From assembly GCF_000340965.1 (NCBI RefSeq), contig NZ_ANAY01000011.1, forward strand, positions 62,001-126,000: a stretch of DNA of 64,000 nt, in the 5' to 3' direction. How positions within the stretch are numbered: the stretch's first letter is position 1; each line of letters starts with the position of its first letter. The notes under the pieces are model-generated. The model had not been told where the DNA came from, ran no database searches, and saw only the letters and a list, made by a program, of their open reading frames with translations. This document shows, piece by piece, positions 20,405-30,389 of this stretch. Made by a program: the position numbers and the translations under genes. Origin of the DNA: Nocardiopsis kunsanensis DSM 44524. GTDB taxonomy: Bacteria; Actinomycetota; Actinomycetes; Streptosporangiales; Streptosporangiaceae.

Positions 20405-22357
20405 GTGGCAGTTGTGACACATCACGCGTACCTCGCCGCCGAACCCGCGGCGGCGACCGCTGCCGGCAGCCCCGTCCTGTCGTTCGCCTGGCTGCTGTTC
20501 GCTCTCCCGCTCGCGGGCGCGGCGATCCTGCTGCTGGGTGGCCGGCGCACGGACAAGTGGGGCCACCTGCTGGGGACGCTCCTCCCGGTGGCCTCCTTCG
20601 TCCTGGCGGTGCTGATCCTCTTCGATCTGCTCGGCCGGGCCGGCGACGCACGCAGCGTCTCCGTGCCCGTCTACGAGTGGTTCACCGTCGGCGGGTTCTC
20701 GGCGGGGGTCGACCTCCTCGTGGACCCACTCTCGATCAGCTTCGTGCTGCTGATCACCTTCGTGGGTTCACTGATCCACGTGTACTCCATCGGCTACATG
20801 GCCGAGGACCCCGGTCGGCGCCGTTTCTTCGCCTACCTCAACCTGTTCGTCGCCGCAATGCTCGTGCTGGTGCTGGCGGACAACTTCGTACTGCTCTTCC
20901 TCGGCTGGGAGGGCGTGGGCCTGGCCTCCTACCTCCTCATCGGGTTCTGGCAGTACAAACCCTCGGCCGCCACCGCAGCCAAGAAGGCCTTCCTCATCAA
21001 CCGGGTCGGCGACCTGGGCCTGCTCGTGGCGATGATGATCATGTTCGCCGTGCTCGGAGCGATCAGCTTCAGCGAGGTCTTCGCAGCCGTACCCGGCGCG
21101 GGCGACGGCATCCTCCTCGCGGTCGGCCTGCTGCTGCTCCTGGGCGCCTGCGGCAAGTCCGCGCAGCTCCCGCTCCAGGCGTGGCTGCTCGACGCCATGG
21201 AGGGCCCCACACCGGTGTCCGCGCTCATCCACGCGGCCACCATGGTCACCGCCGGTGTGTACCTCATCGTGCGCGCCGGCCCGATCTTCGAGGCCGCCCC
21301 GGTCGCCCAGACCGCGGTCGTCACGGTTGGCGCCGCCACCATGCTCGCCGGCGGCATCATCGCCTCGGCCAAGGACGACATCAAGAAGTCCCTGGCCGGG
21401 TCCACGATGAGCCAGATCGGCATGATGGTCCTGGCCGCCGGCCTCGGCCCCGTCGGTTACGTCGCCGCCATCGCGCACCTGATCACGCACGGCTTCTTCA
21501 AGGCCGGGCTGTTCCTCGGTGCCGGTTCGGTCATGCACGCCATGAACGAGGGCGTGGACATGCGGCGCTACGGCGGACTCGCCCCGAAGATGCCGATCAC
21601 CTTCGCCACCTTCGGGGTCGGCTACCTCGCCATCATCGGTGTGCCGCTGCTGTCGGGCTGGTGGACCAAGGAGAGCATCATCTCCGCCACCTTCGGCGTC
21701 GGCGGTACCACCGGGCTGGTCCTGGGCAGCGCCGTCGTCCTCGGCGCCCTGCTCACCGCGTTCTACATGTCGCGGATGGTCTTCATGACCTTCCTCGGCG
21801 AACCGCGGTGGGAGGAAGGCGTGCACCCCCACGAGTCACCCGCGAACATGACCGTGCCCATGGTCCTGCTCGCCATCGGCTCGCTCGCCCTGGGTGCCTT
21901 CCTCATGCTCGGCGACCGCTTCGCCACGTTCCTCGCCCCCGCCACCGGGGCCGAGGTGCACCACTTCGACGTGGCCCACGCCTTCACCGCCCCCTACGGC
22001 CTCGCGGCCCTGGTCGTCCTCGTCCTCGGCGTCGCCGTGGCCTGGGCGCTCTACCTGCGTAAGCCGGTGGTCGAGACCGCCCCGAAGGGCAACCTCGTCA
22101 CCGTCGCCGCCAGTAGGGAGCTGTACGGCAACGAGATCAACGAAGGCCTGGTCATGCGCCCCGGCCAGGTCCTCACCAAGGCCCTGGTCGTGATCGAGGA
22201 CAAGGTCGTCGACGCCGCGGTCAACGGCCTCGGGGCCGGGGTCCGCGATTCCTCGTCCGGGCTGGGCCGGGCGCAGACCGGGTTCGCCCGGAGCTACGCG
22301 CTCACCATGCTCTTCGGCGCCGTCATCGTCGCCGCGACGCTGGCTGTGAGGTTGTAA
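20405..22357 (+). CDS. nuoL: NADH-quinone oxidoreductase subunit L
   Basis: Antiporter-like proton-pumping subunit at the distal end of the membrane arm. Its 650 residues include the antiporter core with [16 protein letters not shown], the helix [31 protein letters not shown] region (positions 21,152-21,246) and the long C-terminal lateral helix region. The GTG at 20405 has AAGG 4 nt upstream. It is followed by nuoM with no gap. Confidence 0.96.
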   Translation: MAVVTHHAYLAAEPAAATAAGSPVLSFAWLLFALPLAGAAILLLGGRRTDKWGHLLGTLLPVASFVLAVLILFDLLGRAGDARSVSVPVYEWFTVGGFSAGVDLLVDPLSISFVLLITFVGSLIHVYSIGYMAEDPGRRRFFAYLNLFVAAMLVLVLADNFVLLFLGWEGVGLASYLLIGFWQYKPSAATAAKKAFLINRVGDLGLLVAMMIMFAVLGAISFSEVFAAVPGAGDGILLAVGLLLLLGACGKSAQLPLQAWLLDAMEGPTPVSALIHAATMVTAGVYLIVRAGPIFEAAPVAQTAVVTVGAATMLAGGIIASAKDDIKKSLAGSTMSQIGMMVLAAGLGPVGYVAAIAHLITHGFFKAGLFLGAGSVMHAMNEGVDMRRYGGLAPKMPITFATFGVGYLAIIGVPLLSGWWTKESIISATFGVGGTTGLVLGSAVVLGALLTAFYMSRMVFMTFLGEPRWEEGVHPHESPANMTVPMVLLAIGSLALGAFLMLGDRFATFLAPATGAEVHHFDVAHAFTAPYGLAALVVLVLGVAVAWALYLRKPVVETAPKGNLVTVAASRELYGNEINEGLVMRPGQVLTKALVVIEDKVVDAAVNGLGAGVRDSSSGLGRAQTGFARSYALTMLFGAVIVAATLAVRL

Positions 22358-23998
22358 ATGATCCCCTGGCTCACCATCGCGATCGCGCTTCCCGCGATCG
22401 GCGCGGTCGCCGTCTGGGCGCTGTCCCGGTCCCGGACACCTGCGGCCGACACGGCACAGACGAACCGGGCCGAGGCCGCCGCCGGCGGAGGCACCGACAC
22501 CATCACCCGGGTCCGCCCCGCCCAGCGGTCGGCGTCCGCCGGTGCCGAGAACGCCAAACGCGCCGCGTTCGGGTTCTCCCTGGCGACCCTGGCCGTGGTC
22601 GTGGCCATGGCCCTGCGTTTCGACACGGGCGCCTCCGGGCTGCAGTTCGAGCAGACCCACGACTGGATCCCGCGCTTCGGCGTGCACTACGCGGTCGGTG
22701 TCGACGGCATCGCCCTGGTGCTGATTCTGCTCTCGGCGGTTCTCGTGCCCCTGGTCATGCTCGCCGCCTGGCGCGAGCACGAGGATCGACAGGACGGCGG
22801 CGCCGGGTACTTCGCGCTCATCCTGGCCCTGCAGGCCATGATGGTCGGCGTCTTCGCCGCCGCGGACGTGTTCCTGTTCTACGTCTTCTTCGAGGCCATG
22901 CTGATCCCGGTCTACTTCATGATCGGGCGCTACGGCCGGGGCGAGCAGCGGGCCCGGGCCGCGGTCAAGTTCCTGCTGTACAGCCTGGCCGGCGGACTCA
23001 TCATGCTGGTCGCCGTCATCGGCGTCTACGTCGCCGGCGGGACCTTCCTGTGGACCGAGCTCACCGGATCCGGCGGGGCCCTGGCCGGCATCGACACGGA
23101 ACTGGCCGTGTGGCTGTTCCTCGGGTTCTTCATCGCCTTCGCGATCAAGGCGCCGATGTGGCCGGTACACACCTGGCTGCCCGACGCCGCGCAGGCCTCC
23201 CGGCCCGGCACGGCGGTGCTGCTCGTCGGCGTGCTCGACAAGGTCGGCACCTACGGCATGCTCCGCTACTGCCTGGAACTGTTCCCCTCGGCGGTGTCCG
23301 CGTTCGTGTGGCCCGTCGTCGCGCTGAGCCTGGTCAGCATCGTCTACGGCGCGATCCTCGCGATCGGCCAGAATGACATGATGCGCCTGGTCGCCTACAC
23401 GTCGGTGTCCCACTTCGGGTTCATCACACTGGGGATCTTCGCCCTGACAGAGCAGGCCCAGGCCGGTGCGGCCCTGTACATGGTCAACCACGGTTTCGCG
23501 ACCGGCGCCCTGTTCCTCGTGGTGGGTTTCCTCGTCTCCCGCCGCGGCAGCGCCGAGATCGCCGACTACGGCGGAGTGCAGAAGGTCGCCCCGGTGCTGG
23601 CGGGGGCCTTCCTCGTGGCCGGTCTGGCCGGTCTGGGACTGCCGGGGCTGGCGCCCTTCGTCAGCGAGTTCCTGGTGCTCATCGGGGCCTACGCCTTCAG
23701 TCCCGTCGCAGCCGTGATCGCCGTCCTCGGTGTGGTGCTGGCCGCGCTCTACGTCCTGTGGATGTACCAGCGCACCATGACCGGCCCCACCCCGGAGCGG
23801 CTCTCCGGTCTGAAGGACCTGAACGTGCGGGAGAAGTGGGCGGTCGGCCCGCTGCTGGCCCTGCTCATCGTGTTCGGCCTGTACCCGCAGCCGATGCTCG
23901 ACGCGATCGACCCCGCGGTCGAGCGCACCGTGCAGATCGGCACCGCGGATGCCCCGGCCGCTGACGGCGCCACCGCCGAGGAAGGAGGACGGGAGTGA
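22358..23998 (+). CDS. nuoM: NADH-quinone oxidoreductase subunit M
   Basis: Second antiporter-like proton-pumping subunit, 546 residues. Typical features are FFEAMLIPVYFMIGRYG, the Lys helix AIKAPMWPVHTWLPDAAQAS, and LVAYTSVSHFGF. An insertion of about 45 mostly hydrophilic residues after the first helix (about residues 25-65) is longer than in E. coli. The ATG is adjacent to the nuoL stop. Confidence 0.96.
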   Translation: MIPWLTIAIALPAIGAVAVWALSRSRTPAADTAQTNRAEAAAGGGTDTITRVRPAQRSASAGAENAKRAAFGFSLATLAVVVAMALRFDTGASGLQFEQTHDWIPRFGVHYAVGVDGIALVLILLSAVLVPLVMLAAWREHEDRQDGGAGYFALILALQAMMVGVFAAADVFLFYVFFEAMLIPVYFMIGRYGRGEQRARAAVKFLLYSLAGGLIMLVAVIGVYVAGGTFLWTELTGSGGALAGIDTELAVWLFLGFFIAFAIKAPMWPVHTWLPDAAQASRPGTAVLLVGVLDKVGTYGMLRYCLELFPSAVSAFVWPVVALSLVSIVYGAILAIGQNDMMRLVAYTSVSHFGFITLGIFALTEQAQAGAALYMVNHGFATGALFLVVGFLVSRRGSAEIADYGGVQKVAPVLAGAFLVAGLAGLGLPGLAPFVSEFLVLIGAYAFSPVAAVIAVLGVVLAALYVLWMYQRTMTGPTPERLSGLKDLNVREKWAVGPLLALLIVFGLYPQPMLDAIDPAVERTVQIGTADAPAADGATAEEGGRE

Positions 23999-25653
23999 TC
24001 CCCCTCAACACCGACGAGGGTTTCTCCGGACCCGTCGTCACAACACAGGCGCCGACCCTGGACTGGTGGCTGCTCGCCCCGTTCCTGGTCGTGTTCGGCG
24101 CCGGCGTGCTCGCCGTGCTCTTCGAGGCCTTCGTGCCCGCCGCACGGCGCCGCGGTCTGCAGATCGCCGTCGCGTTCCTGGCCCTGCTGACCACTTTCGT
24201 GCTGTTCGTCCTGCAGGCCGGGAGCCTGCCGGAGGAGGGCGCCACACTCGTGGCCGGGGTGCTGGCCGTGGACCGGGTCGTCCTGTTCTTCCAGGGCACC
24301 GTCGCGGTGCTGGCGCTCATCAGCCTCGTGCTCATCACCGAGCGCCGCGACGGACGGGACGCCTTCGCCGCCCAGGCCGCCACTGTGCCCGGGAGTGAAC
24401 AGGAGCGCGCCCACATCATGGCGGGCTCCCAGCACACCGAGGTCTACCCGCTGGTGCTGTTCGCGGTGCTGGGGATGTTCATGTTCCCGGCCGCGAACGA
24501 CTTCCTCACCATGTTCATCGCCCTCGAGGTGATGAGCCTGCCGCTGTACCTGCTGTGCGGGCTGGCCCGCCGCCGTCGCCTCTTCTCGCAGGAGGCAGCG
24601 GTGAAGTACTTCCTGCTCGGCGCGTTCTCCTCGGCGTTCTTCCTCTTCGGGATCGCCATGGTCTACGGGTACGCGGGCAGTGTGAACTTCGCCGAGGTGC
24701 GCGCTGCCGTGGAGAACGGCGGCGCCCCGGCCTTCGACGGCGGCAACGGCGAGCCCCTGATGCTCATGGGGGTCGGGCTCGTGGCCATCGGCCTGCTGTT
24801 CAAGGTCGGTGCGGTGCCCTTCCACAACTGGAAACCCGACGTCTACCAGGGTGCACCCACACCCATCACGGCGCTCATGGCCTCCTGCACCCTGGTGGCC
24901 GCTTTCGGCGCCCTGCTGCGGGTCTTCTTCGTGCCCTTCGGCGGCTCCCTGGAACTGTGGGAGCCCATGCTGTGGACCATCGCCGTGCTGACGATGGTGG
25001 TCGCCGCGATCGTGGCCGTCACCCAGCGCGACGTCAAACGCCTGCTGGCCTACTCCTCGGTGGTGCACGCCGGGTTCATCCTCACCGCCGTGGTCGCCGC
25101 CAGCACGGACGGGCTCGCCGGAGCCATGTTCTACCTGGCCGCCTACGGTTTCACGACCCTGGGCGCTTTCGCGGTCCTGACGCTGGTGCGCACCCGCGAC
25201 GGGGGCCAGGAGCTCGGCGACATCGAGCGCTGGGCCGGGCTCGGTCGGCGCCACCCCGGCCTGGCGGGAGCGCTGTCGCTGTTCCTGCTCGCCTTCACCG
25301 GTATCCCGCTCACCAGCGGCTTCATCGGCAAGTTCGCAGTGTTCGAGGCAGCCGTGGCGGCCGGGGCCACCCCGCTGGTGGTCGTGGGTGTGCTCAGCAG
25401 CGCGGTGACCGCGTTCTTCTACATCCGGATCATCGTTGTGATGTTCTTCCGGGATTCGGAGGAGGAAGGCCCGACCGTCGTGCCCGCGGGCATGCTCACC
25501 GGCGGTGTCATCACCGTGGGTGTGGCCGCGACCCTGACACTCGGCGTGTTCCCGGGGCCCGTGCTCGACACCCTCCTGCCGTCGGACGAGGCGGGCCCGG
25601 AGCCGGCCGCGGTCATGGTGGACGAGGCATCGCTGGAGCGCACGGCGCCCTGA
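23995..25653 (+). CDS. nuoN: NADH-quinone oxidoreductase subunit N
   Basis: Third antiporter-like subunit, 552 residues, with FIALEVMSLPLYLLCGLARR, the Lys-helix region FKVGAVPFHNWKPDVYQGAP and LLAYSSVVHAGF. The GTG start overlaps the nuoM stop by 4 nt. It is the last nuo gene, so all fourteen nuo genes are present in the canonical order with no gene missing or fused. Confidence 0.96.
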   Translation: MIPLNTDEGFSGPVVTTQAPTLDWWLLAPFLVVFGAGVLAVLFEAFVPAARRRGLQIAVAFLALLTTFVLFVLQAGSLPEEGATLVAGVLAVDRVVLFFQGTVAVLALISLVLITERRDGRDAFAAQAATVPGSEQERAHIMAGSQHTEVYPLVLFAVLGMFMFPAANDFLTMFIALEVMSLPLYLLCGLARRRRLFSQEAAVKYFLLGAFSSAFFLFGIAMVYGYAGSVNFAEVRAAVENGGAPAFDGGNGEPLMLMGVGLVAIGLLFKVGAVPFHNWKPDVYQGAPTPITALMASCTLVAAFGALLRVFFVPFGGSLELWEPMLWTIAVLTMVVAAIVAVTQRDVKRLLAYSSVVHAGFILTAVVAASTDGLAGAMFYLAAYGFTTLGAFAVLTLVRTRDGGQELGDIERWAGLGRRHPGLAGALSLFLLAFTGIPLTSGFIGKFAVFEAAVAAGATPLVVVGVLSSAVTAFFYIRIIVVMFFRDSEEEGPTVVPAGMLTGGVITVGVAATLTLGVFPGPVLDTLLPSDEAGPEPAAVMVDEASLERTAP

Positions 25654-25805
25654 CCGCCCCAGGGTCCCCGACCCGGGTGGTGGCTTTGGTTCACCATTCC
25701 GGGTCGGATACCGTGGCAAGTCGGATCATGTTCATGTGCTGTGCACGGTCGCGGATTCCCCCTTCGGAGCCGTGTACGTGCCCGTTCAACAGGTGGAGCT
25801 TTACG

Positions 25806-26810
25806 GTGAGCGGTGCTGTCCCGAGCGGGTTTCTCGCTCTGCCGAGAGTCGACTTGTCCCTCGCCCGTGAGGTGCAGGACGACCTCGACAAGGTCGAGGA
25901 GTTGCTCGAGGACTCGGTGAGTTCGGCCGATCCGCTGTTGACCGAGTCCGCTTCGCACCTGCTGCAGGCGGGCGGCAAGCGTTTCCGCGCGATGCTGGTG
26001 CTGCTGGCCTCCCATTTCGGCGACCCTAACAGCCCCGACCTCGTCCCCGCCGCCGCGGTCGTCGAGCTCACCCACGTGGCGACGCTCTACCACGACGACG
26101 TCATGGACGAGGCGGAGATCCGCCGCGGACGTCCGAGCGCCAACATGCGCTGGGGCAACAGCATCGCCATCCTCACCGGCGACTACGTGTTCGCGCAGGC
26201 CTCGAGGATGCTCGCCGACCTGGGCACCGAGGCCGTCCGGCTGCAGGCCGAGACCTTCGCCCGCCTGGTCAAGGGGCAGGTACGCGAGACCTCCGGCCCG
26301 CTGGGGGACACCGACCCGCTCGAGCACTACCTGCAGGTCATCAGCGACAAGACGGCGTCGCTGATCGCCTCCTCCGCCGAGTTCGGCGGGATGTTCGGCA
26401 AGGTCGACCCGGAGACCACCGGGACCCTGACCCGCGCCAGCGACGCCCTCGGTATGGCCTTCCAGCTGGCCGACGACATCCTGGACGTGGTCGGCAACCC
26501 CGACGACTCCGGCAAGATCCCCGGAACCGACCTGCGCGAGGGTGTGCTCACCCTCCCGATGTTCTACGCCCAGCGCTCGACCGACCCCGCAGACGAGCGC
26601 CTGCGCTCCCTGCTGGGCCGCCCGCTCGACGAGACCGAGGCCGAGGAGGCCTTGGCGCTGCTGCGTCCGCACCCGGCCATGGCCGAGGCCGACGCGACGC
26701 TGCGCTGGTGGGCCGACAAGGCCCGCGCCGAACTCGCGACCCTGCCCGAGGGCCGCCCCCGCGCGGCCTTCGAGGCGCTCTGCGACTACGTGGTCGAACG
26801 CACCGGCTGA
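25806..26810 (+). CDS. All-trans polyprenyl diphosphate synthase (menaquinone side chain)
   Basis: Prenyltransferase that extends farnesyl or geranylgeranyl diphosphate to the long chain of menaquinone. The 334 residues hold both aspartate-rich motifs, DDVMD (first) and DDILD (second), plus GGKRFRAMLVLLA. The residue five positions before the first motif is a small Ala (ATLYHDDVMD), which in this family permits long products. The GTG at 25806 has GGAG 7 nt upstream; the open frame upstream is a shadow of nuoN. It lies 152 nt after nuoN, probably on the same transcript or from its own promoter, and is related to HepS-type synthases. Confidence 0.9.
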   Translation: MSGAVPSGFLALPRVDLSLAREVQDDLDKVEELLEDSVSSADPLLTESASHLLQAGGKRFRAMLVLLASHFGDPNSPDLVPAAAVVELTHVATLYHDDVMDEAEIRRGRPSANMRWGNSIAILTGDYVFAQASRMLADLGTEAVRLQAETFARLVKGQVRETSGPLGDTDPLEHYLQVISDKTASLIASSAEFGGMFGKVDPETTGTLTRASDALGMAFQLADDILDVVGNPDDSGKIPGTDLREGVLTLPMFYAQRSTDPADERLRSLLGRPLDETEAEEALALLRPHPAMAEADATLRWWADKARAELATLPEGRPRAAFEALCDYVVERTG

Positions 26811-26823
26811 GACCCCGGTCTTC

Positions 26824-26853
26824 TGGGCCCCGGCGCTTCTGTGCCGGGGCCCA
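26824..26853 (+). terminator. Hairpin terminator after the polyprenyl synthase
   Basis: Perfect 11-bp GC-rich stem (26824-26834 with 26843-26853) with an 8-nt loop, starting 14 nt after the stop codon. It has no T-tract. It probably ends the menJ-nuo-prenyl synthase transcript. Confidence 0.7.
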
Positions 26854-27061
26854 CGGCATGTGCGGGACCCGGGAGATCGTCGGCCCCGCGGACGGGCCCG
26901 GCCCCGCCGGACCGCCAAACGTGCCCGGCGGTGAGAGTTCTGCAGACTTCCGGACACCCGCGCCCCGACCTGCTCCTTCGGCGGGGCAGGTTTCCCGGGG
27001 GCCGGGGCGGGCGTTTGGCCGCCCCCTGCCGGGGCAACCCCTGGGCCACAGGAGGTGCTCC

Positions 27062-27769
27062 GTGGACACGGGAATCGTCGTCGCCGCCGTGGTCGTGGCC
27101 GTGCTCATCGGGGCGGGAACGGCGTACCTGCTGTGGGCGTTCGTCCTGCCCGCCCGGCGTACGGCCCGGCTCAGAGAACGGTTCGGCGAGGAGTACGACC
27201 ACGCCGTCCAGGAACACGGGGACACGGCAGCGGCCGAACACGACCTCGCCGCACGGTTGAGGGAACGCTCCAGCACCGACCTCCGCGAACTCACCGACGG
27301 GCAACGGGAACGCCACACGCGGGCCTGGGCCGAGATACAGCAGGGGTTCGTGGACGACCCGGCCGGTGCGGTCCGCAGCGCGCGGCGCCTGTCCGGGACG
27401 ATCGCGGCCGACCTGGGCTACCCCGACCGGGGTGAGAGCGACGGGGCGTTCGAGCGGCGTACCAAGGACCTGTCCGTGGACCATCCCGGCGCGGTCGCCG
27501 GACTCCATCGCGCGCACGCGGCCGTGCGTCCGGCCGATGTCGAGCGGGCCCGCACGGAGGAGCTGCGTGGGCTGTTGGTGGCCTACCGGGCACTGGTGTC
27601 CGCGCTGCTGGAAGGCGGACCCGCCCGGGAAGGGAACACGCCGGTGTGCGCGGCGGCCGAGCGGCCGGCGATCGAACACACAGCGGGAGCCGAGTGGCCG
27701 GCGGGCACGGCAGAACAGCCCACGGACGAGGAGGGGCCGGCGAGCGGCGCCGGACCCGCGGAACGGTGA
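27062..27769 (+). CDS. Membrane-anchored protein of unknown function, actinobacterial family
   Basis: 235 residues: one N-terminal membrane helix (about residues 4-28), a basic RRTARLRERFGEEYDHAV segment, a helical charged region, then a conserved-looking core with AWAEIQQGFVDDPAGAVRSA and RTEELRGLLVAYRALVSALL, and a variable Pro/Ala/Glu tail. I recognise this as a widespread actinomycete family usually called hypothetical or secreted; its function is unknown. GTG 27062 has AGGAGG about 7 nt upstream. The next gene shares its core, so they form a tandem pair. Confidence 0.8.
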   Translation: MDTGIVVAAVVVAVLIGAGTAYLLWAFVLPARRTARLRERFGEEYDHAVQEHGDTAAAEHDLAARLRERSSTDLRELTDGQRERHTRAWAEIQQGFVDDPAGAVRSARRLSGTIAADLGYPDRGESDGAFERRTKDLSVDHPGAVAGLHRAHAAVRPADVERARTEELRGLLVAYRALVSALLEGGPAREGNTPVCAAAERPAIEHTAGAEWPAGTAEQPTDEEGPASGAGPAER

Positions 27770-27811
27770 CCGAGAGGCGCCGGGGCCGGCGTCGAGAGGA
27801 GGAGGCGCACG

Positions 27812-28342
27812 ATGGTCGAGCGACCGGCGGGAGACAGGGGAGACGGCGACAGCACGGAAGTCTCCCGTGCGGATCATCCGGACGGGACCGTGGGCCGGGA
27901 GGCCGGGCGAGCGGTGAAGGCACCGGAACAGAGGAAGGGCACCGGCGCGGGCGGCGCCGTTGCCCAGGGCTCCGGCCCCGCACGCAGGCCCGTGCGCCGC
28001 AAACCCGCGCGTAAGGACCGGCCGGATCCGGACCCGAGCGGACCCGCCCGACCGTGGGAAGGGGACCCGTGGCGTATCGCGCCGCAGGGCATGGACCCGA
28101 AAGGGCTGAAGGAACGGTGGACGGGCACCCAAGGCGGGTTCGTCGACGACCCCGCACGGGCGGTACGCGAGGCGGACGCGCTGGCAGCGGAGGTCGCCGA
28201 TGCCGTCGTCGCGGGTATCGAGGCCCGCCGTGCACAACTGCGGGCGGTCTGGGACGGCGAGGGGGCAAGGACGGACACGGAGTCGCTACGCCTGGTGCTG
28301 CGCGAGTACCGCTCCTACGTGGAGCGTCTGGCCGGCGACTGA
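27812..28342 (+). CDS. Soluble paralogue of the preceding unknown protein
   Basis: 176 residues without a membrane helix or signal peptide. The first ~95 are hydrophilic and low in complexity. The C-terminal ~75 repeat the core of its upstream neighbour: KERWTGTQGGFVDDPARAVR and TESLRLVLREYRSYVERL. The shared GFVDDPA-x-AVR signature suggests a duplicated domain, once membrane-anchored and once cytoplasmic. GAGGAGG lies a few nt upstream of the ATG, and the gap to the upstream gene is 42 nt, so they are probably cotranscribed. Confidence 0.75.
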   Translation: MVERPAGDRGDGDSTEVSRADHPDGTVGREAGRAVKAPEQRKGTGAGGAVAQGSGPARRPVRRKPARKDRPDPDPSGPARPWEGDPWRIAPQGMDPKGLKERWTGTQGGFVDDPARAVREADALAAEVADAVVAGIEARRAQLRAVWDGEGARTDTESLRLVLREYRSYVERLAGD

Positions 28343-28471
28343 CCCGGGCAGGAACGGGGGCCGGCACGGGCGTGCCCCGCGGGCACAGGGGCCCGGGCAC
28401 GGTCGGACAACGACCCCGATGGGGCCCGGGCCCGGTGGAGGTTCAGCCTCGGAGCGGTGCCGACGGTGCGG

Positions 28472-28708
28472 TCAACGCCAGGTCCAGGACTCCCGGGCGG
28501 TTTCGCGGCTCAACCCCGCGGCCCGGGCCCGTTCCTCACGTGCACGCCCCCGTTCCAGCCACTTACCGATCCGCTCCTCCATACGGCGCTCGGCCGGGGT
28601 GAGGGGAGCGTCCGGGTCGGGGGCCGAGTGCTGTTCCAACGCGGCCACGCGGTCCCGGCCGTCCGTCGGGCCGGCCTCCTCGTCGTGCGGTTCCTTCAAC
28701 GTCGTCAC
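28472..28708 (-). CDS. Small hydrophilic protein, unknown
   Basis: 78 residues, acidic at first and Arg/Glu-rich afterwards, with a probable helix around PLTPAERRMEERIGKWLERG. No family is recognised. Support for being real: a GGAGG ribosome site 3-4 nt from the GTG, coding-like codon usage, and a similar tiny gene in the same orientation next to it. Confidence 0.6.
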   Translation of the reverse strand: MTTLKEPHDEEAGPTDGRDRVAALEQHSAPDPDAPLTPAERRMEERIGKWLERGRAREERARAAGLSRETARESWTWR

Positions 28709-28951
28709 GACTCCTCCGTTACGAGTGACGGCCCCGCGCCGGGCGGGGCAGTTGTACCGTGTCCGGTCCCTCGGCTGCCCGGAGGCAGAGGCCTCCAGGT
28801 TAGAGCGGGACGGGACTTCTGTCAGGAGGTCCTCGGAATCGGCCGGACGCGGACGCGCCCAGGACGGTGCACCACCGCCCCACGCGACCGGCCGCGTGCC
28901 GCAGGAGCGGATGCGTTCGCCGCTCCCTGCTCGGCACCGGGACGTGTGCTC

Positions 28952-29122
28952 CTATTCCTTCGGACCCCACTCGGACTCGTCGAACAGGTCGAACCGGTGC
29001 CCGGCCCGTTTCTGGTCGGCCTGTCGCTCCCGGAGGCCGCGCGCCTGGATCTCGTCCAACCGCTGTTCCTCCTCGGTCAGTGGTTCGTCGTCCGGGTCGA
29101 TGTCCTCGCGCTCGGGGTTCAT
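28952..29122 (-). CDS. Small acidic protein, unknown
   Basis: 56 residues, highly charged (MNPEREDIDPDDEPLTEEEQ at the start), with a predicted helix around LDEIQARGLRERQADQK. I start at ATG 29122 because AGGAGGA lies 5 nt upstream. Like its downstream neighbour it has a P-L-T-x-x-E motif before a charged helix, so the two may be distantly related. No function can be given. Confidence 0.6.
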   Translation of the reverse strand: MNPEREDIDPDDEPLTEEEQRLDEIQARGLRERQADQKRAGHRFDLFDESEWGPKE

Positions 29123-29309
29123 CCCGGTCCTCCTGCCTTCCACCGCGGGTACGTCACCCTGATTCGATCATGACTCAGGTCACTCGTGCTCGGGAACGGC
29201 GTTGTTCGTCACCGGTTCTGTGCGACGAAGGTCCCGAAACGTACACGAGGCGTCGCCGCCCGAGCCCGTCGGGCGGCGACGCAGGGCCGGGGCCGGGCCG
29301 GCGCGGGGC

Positions 29310-30389
29310 TCAGCTCACGAGGGGCAGGGCGTCGGATCCGGGCAGGTCGGTGACGGTCGGGTGCTCGACCATGCCCTCGGGCGTCTCGGGCGCCTCGGTG
29401 CCCCCGGAGATGCTGACGGGGTCGCTGAGGTCGATGTCGTGCACGAGGTCGGTGCCCCGGCTCAGCCCGTCGACGAGGTCCTCGGCGGTTCCGGTGTCCA
29501 CCCCCTCGGCGACCTGCGGGAGCCCCAGTTCCGAGGACTGGGGGAGGGTCTGCCCGACCTGTCCTGTGACGGGCTCGACCGCCTCCAGCGCCGGGTCGAG
29601 TTCACCGTCGGTCAGGCGCACGTCGGTGTCGGCGGCCGGACCGCTGAGGGAGAAGGTCTCGACACCCTCCGGGGTGAGGCCGTCGGTCGCCGCCTCGGCC
29701 GTCCCGGCCAGGCCCGGGCTCTCCTGTGCGGACTGCGGAACCGTCGGCGGCTCCTCAGCGCCGACGCGGTCGGCGGCCTCACCGGGCAGAGCCGGGACCC
29801 GCTCCAGGTCCGAGACCTGCGGGACGACCTGGTCGCGCACGTCCACGAAGGTGCGGGCCGCCTGCGGGACGACCGTGGTCACGGTCTCCTCCAGGCCCTG
29901 ACCCGCGCCGCGGGCGCTCTCCTCGAGGCGGTCCCCGGCCCCGTGTGCGGTCTCCTCCACGGCTTCCCCGGCCCGGTGGCCCGCGGTGTCGTAGGGGTCG
30001 CCGTCCAGGCCGGTCATCTCCTGACCCTCGGCGAGCGTGTCTGCGGCCACGGGAAGCGGGTTGGGCGCGTCCCCCACCGGGGTGACGATGCGATCCCCGC
30101 TCTCCGGCAGGGCCTCCCCGAGGTCCGGTGCGGGCTTGTCGGGGTCGTTCGCGGTCTGCTGGAGCTCGTCGAGTGCGCCCCCGGCAGCGTTGCCCGTGCC
30201 CTGGGGGACGAGGCTGTTGACGGTGGGCGCGACGTTCTCCATCAGGGTCCGCTCCACTGCGGGGGCGACCTCCTGGGTGGCGGACTCGAGGGTGCCGGCG
30301 CCGGCGAACCCGGAACCGAGGGCGACGAAACCGGCCGTGCTCGCGGCGAGCAGGGCCGTCCTCGCGGTGAAGAGGCGGTACTGCGGCAT
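29310..30389 (-). CDS. Secreted low-complexity protein, unknown
   Basis: 359 residues. A clear signal peptide (basic MPQYRLFTAR, hydrophobic core to about residue 25, then GAGTLESA) is followed by a very acidic chain rich in Glu, Ala, Thr, Val and Pro with helical repeats such as AGEAVEETAHGAGDRLEESA. No catalytic motif or cysteine is seen in the mature part. The pattern suggests an extracellular, partly coiled or disordered envelope protein. ATG 30389 has GGAAGGAAG upstream. It is beside another protein of the same kind. Confidence 0.7.
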   Translation of the reverse strand: MPQYRLFTARTALLAASTAGFVALGSGFAGAGTLESATQEVAPAVERTLMENVAPTVNSLVPQGTGNAAGGALDELQQTANDPDKPAPDLGEALPESGDRIVTPVGDAPNPLPVAADTLAEGQEMTGLDGDPYDTAGHRAGEAVEETAHGAGDRLEESARGAGQGLEETVTTVVPQAARTFVDVRDQVVPQVSDLERVPALPGEAADRVGAEEPPTVPQSAQESPGLAGTAEAATDGLTPEGVETFSLSGPAADTDVRLTDGELDPALEAVEPVTGQVGQTLPQSSELGLPQVAEGVDTGTAEDLVDGLSRGTDLVHDIDLSDPVSISGGTEAPETPEGMVEHPTVTDLPGSDALPLVS

